Source of the DNA: an uncultured Oscillibacter sp.
Lineage (GTDB): Bacteria > Bacillota > Clostridia > Oscillospirales > Oscillospiraceae
Direction of reading: 5' to 3'
Length of the DNA stretch: 6,850 nucleotides
Assembly (NCBI GenBank): GCA_937884915.1
Contig: CALAAN010000137.1
Coordinates: 1-6,850 of the forward strand
Below the pieces are notes generated by a model. The model saw nothing but the letters and a program-made list of their open reading frames with translations. It did not search any database and was not told the DNA's origin. The translations under genes were made by a program, and so were the position numbers. Below are positions 5,765-6,850 of the stretch, piece after piece; within the stretch, counting starts at the first letter, position 1, and every line of letters starts with the position of its first letter.

Positions 5765-6850
5765 TTAGTAGCAGATGCTGAAAAACAGCGTGTTGTAGGG
5801 ATCGACGAGGTCGATGTCCATGATGCTCGCCTCGGGTGCGATGCTGTCGAGCTGCATCCGCTTGGCGCAGTCCTTATAGTTGTCGAGCTGCGGCATGGCG
5901 GCAAAGACCAGTCCGTCGTAATCGTCGGGCAGGTAGACCATGTAGCTCTTGGTCAGCACCATCGCCCAATCGCTGACGTTGTACTGCCAGTCGGTCGAGT
6001 AGGTGAATTCGATGAGGTATTCCTCGCCGTTATAGTCGACGGTGTGGACATAGTAGTTGTCGCCGCGCTGGCTGTTGCCGTAGGCGGTGGCGGCAGTGAA
6101 CCACATGCCGGTGTAGTAGTCGTAGAGCTCGCTGTCGGTGTTGGTCATGTACTGCTCGGTGAAGTATGGGATGGAGCTCTTGGGAATATAGCAGACCGCG
6201 TCAAACTGAATTTCGCGGATGCCGTCGTGCGACTGGTCGCTGTGTTTCACGACCTCCCAGTAGCAGTCGTTTCTCTCATAGCCGTCGCCAAGGCCGGAGT
6301 AGCAGGAAACGCCGTTTTCCAGAAGATACGTGCCCGTGTTGACCGCGGCGTTGATCTGCAGGCCGTTGTCGGAGAAATAGGGCGTGTCGGTCAGGTCGGT
6401 CTGCACGTCGTTTTCGTGGAAGTAGGAGTAGTCCGGCTCGAAGACATAGCGCTCGTCGGCGTCCCAGAACCAGACCATCTGCGTCGTGCTCATGTCGGCG
6501 TGCTGGAACGTCACGATGACGTCGCTCTCGCCGTCACAGGTGATGTCGTCGAACGAAATGTCAAAGCCCGTGCCGTCGTCGTTCGCGTCCTCGACCGTCA
6601 CGGGGAAGGACACGCTGTCGAAAAGCTCCTGCTCGGGCTCGTCGCGGTAGAAGGCTGCACTCTCGGGTCCCACGGTGACGAGCACCTTGACGCTGCCCTC
6701 GCCCTCGTGCGTGATGGTGCCCTCGGCGGCGACCACGCCGCTCGCGCGCCAGTCGTCGCCCGTGACGTCATCGCTGCTGTCGCCGCAGGCGGTCAGGCTC
6801 AGGCAGAGCAGAAGCGCAAGCAGCATCGCGAGGAAATGATGGAACGTTTT
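5765..6850 (-). CDS. Lipoprotein, FG-GAP-like segment, 5' end outside window
   Basis: The frame stays open to the window edge. An ATG at 6826 would give 353 residues, but its signal peptide would have no positive charge. The in-frame residues before it (KTFHHFLA) form a normal basic n-region, so the true start lies just past 6850. The lipobox LTAC has its Cys at residue 14 counted from the 6826 Met. A Ser/Asp linker follows. SFDDITCDGESDVIVTF (91-107), then QMVWFWDADERYVFEP (116-131), resembles the calcium-loop 'D-x-DG-x-x-D' and 'w-w-d...f' pattern of FG-GAP/VCBS-like and XAC2610-type proteins. The rest (about 150-353) is rich in Tyr, Asp and Asn and unassigned. It is the first visible gene of the minus-strand operon and should be secreted and lipid-anchored. 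Its function is unknown. Confidence 0.75.
   Translation of the reverse strand, partial: KTFHHFLAMLLALLLCLSLTACGDSSDDVTGDDWRASGVVAAEGTITHEGEGSVKVLVTVGPESAAFYRDEPEQELFDSVSFPVTVEDANDDGTGFDISFDDITCDGESDVIVTFQHADMSTTQMVWFWDADERYVFEPDYSYFHENDVQTDLTDTPYFSDNGLQINAAVNTGTYLLENGVSCYSGLGDGYERNDCYWEVVKHSDQSHDGIREIQFDAVCYIPKSSIPYFTEQYMTNTDSELYDYYTGMWFTAATAYGNSQRGDNYYVHTVDYNGEEYLIEFTYSTDWQYNVSDWAMVLTKSYMVYLPDDYDGLVFAAMPQLDNYKDCAKRMQLDSIAPEASIMDIDLVDPYNTLFFSICY

Noticed and set aside
5749..5904. N-terminal extension of the 309-residue lipoprotein to an ATG at 5904
   Set aside because: It would bury the signal peptide inside the protein and overlaps the preceding gene; the frame there is Ser/Thr/Arg-rich shadow sequence.

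Overview
The window reads as a GC-rich Firmicute of the class Clostridia (gut Oscillospiraceae-like). This is inferred from AGGAGG-type ribosome binding sites, strong GC bias at third codon positions, a consensus TTGACA/TATAAT promoter in an AT-rich island, Gram-positive-style lipoproteins with LTAC|G lipoboxes, and a CodB-type permease. No rRNA, tRNA, mobile element or CRISPR was seen, and the taxonomy is an inference.

Layout. Positions 1-120 hold three consecutive hairpins and no convincing gene. Positions 134-298 are a dense regulatory leader: a near-perfect sigma-A promoter, a 26-bp dyad over its -10 box, a 19-codon leader ORF with its own Shine-Dalgarno sequence, a U-rich tract, and a strong intrinsic terminator that ends just before the next ribosome binding site. 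Positions 313-2679 (+ strand) are a two-gene operon encoding a PRPP-binding phosphoribosyltransferase-like protein and a CodB-type cytosine/nucleobase permease. A bidirectional terminator at 2714-2748 separates it from a convergent minus-strand operon. Read from its 5' side (right edge), that operon contains a lipoprotein whose start lies beyond the window, a second lipoprotein with an internal duplication, two tandem paralogous membrane proteins that look like DUF3137, and a 62-residue two-helix membrane protein. Gaps between these genes are 14 to 28 nt.

How the parts fit. The plus-strand pair looks like a nucleobase uptake and salvage unit in which the permease imports a base and the PRTase-like protein may convert it to a nucleotide. 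No cytosine deaminase is present in the window. The leader has the parts of a pyrBI-style attenuator (leader peptide, U-rich pause region, terminator just after the leader stop codon), and it can also fold into competing RNA structures. That is the best candidate here for an undescribed regulatory system. The minus-strand operon looks like a cell-envelope module of unknown function, with every product predicted to be membrane-anchored or lipid-anchored.
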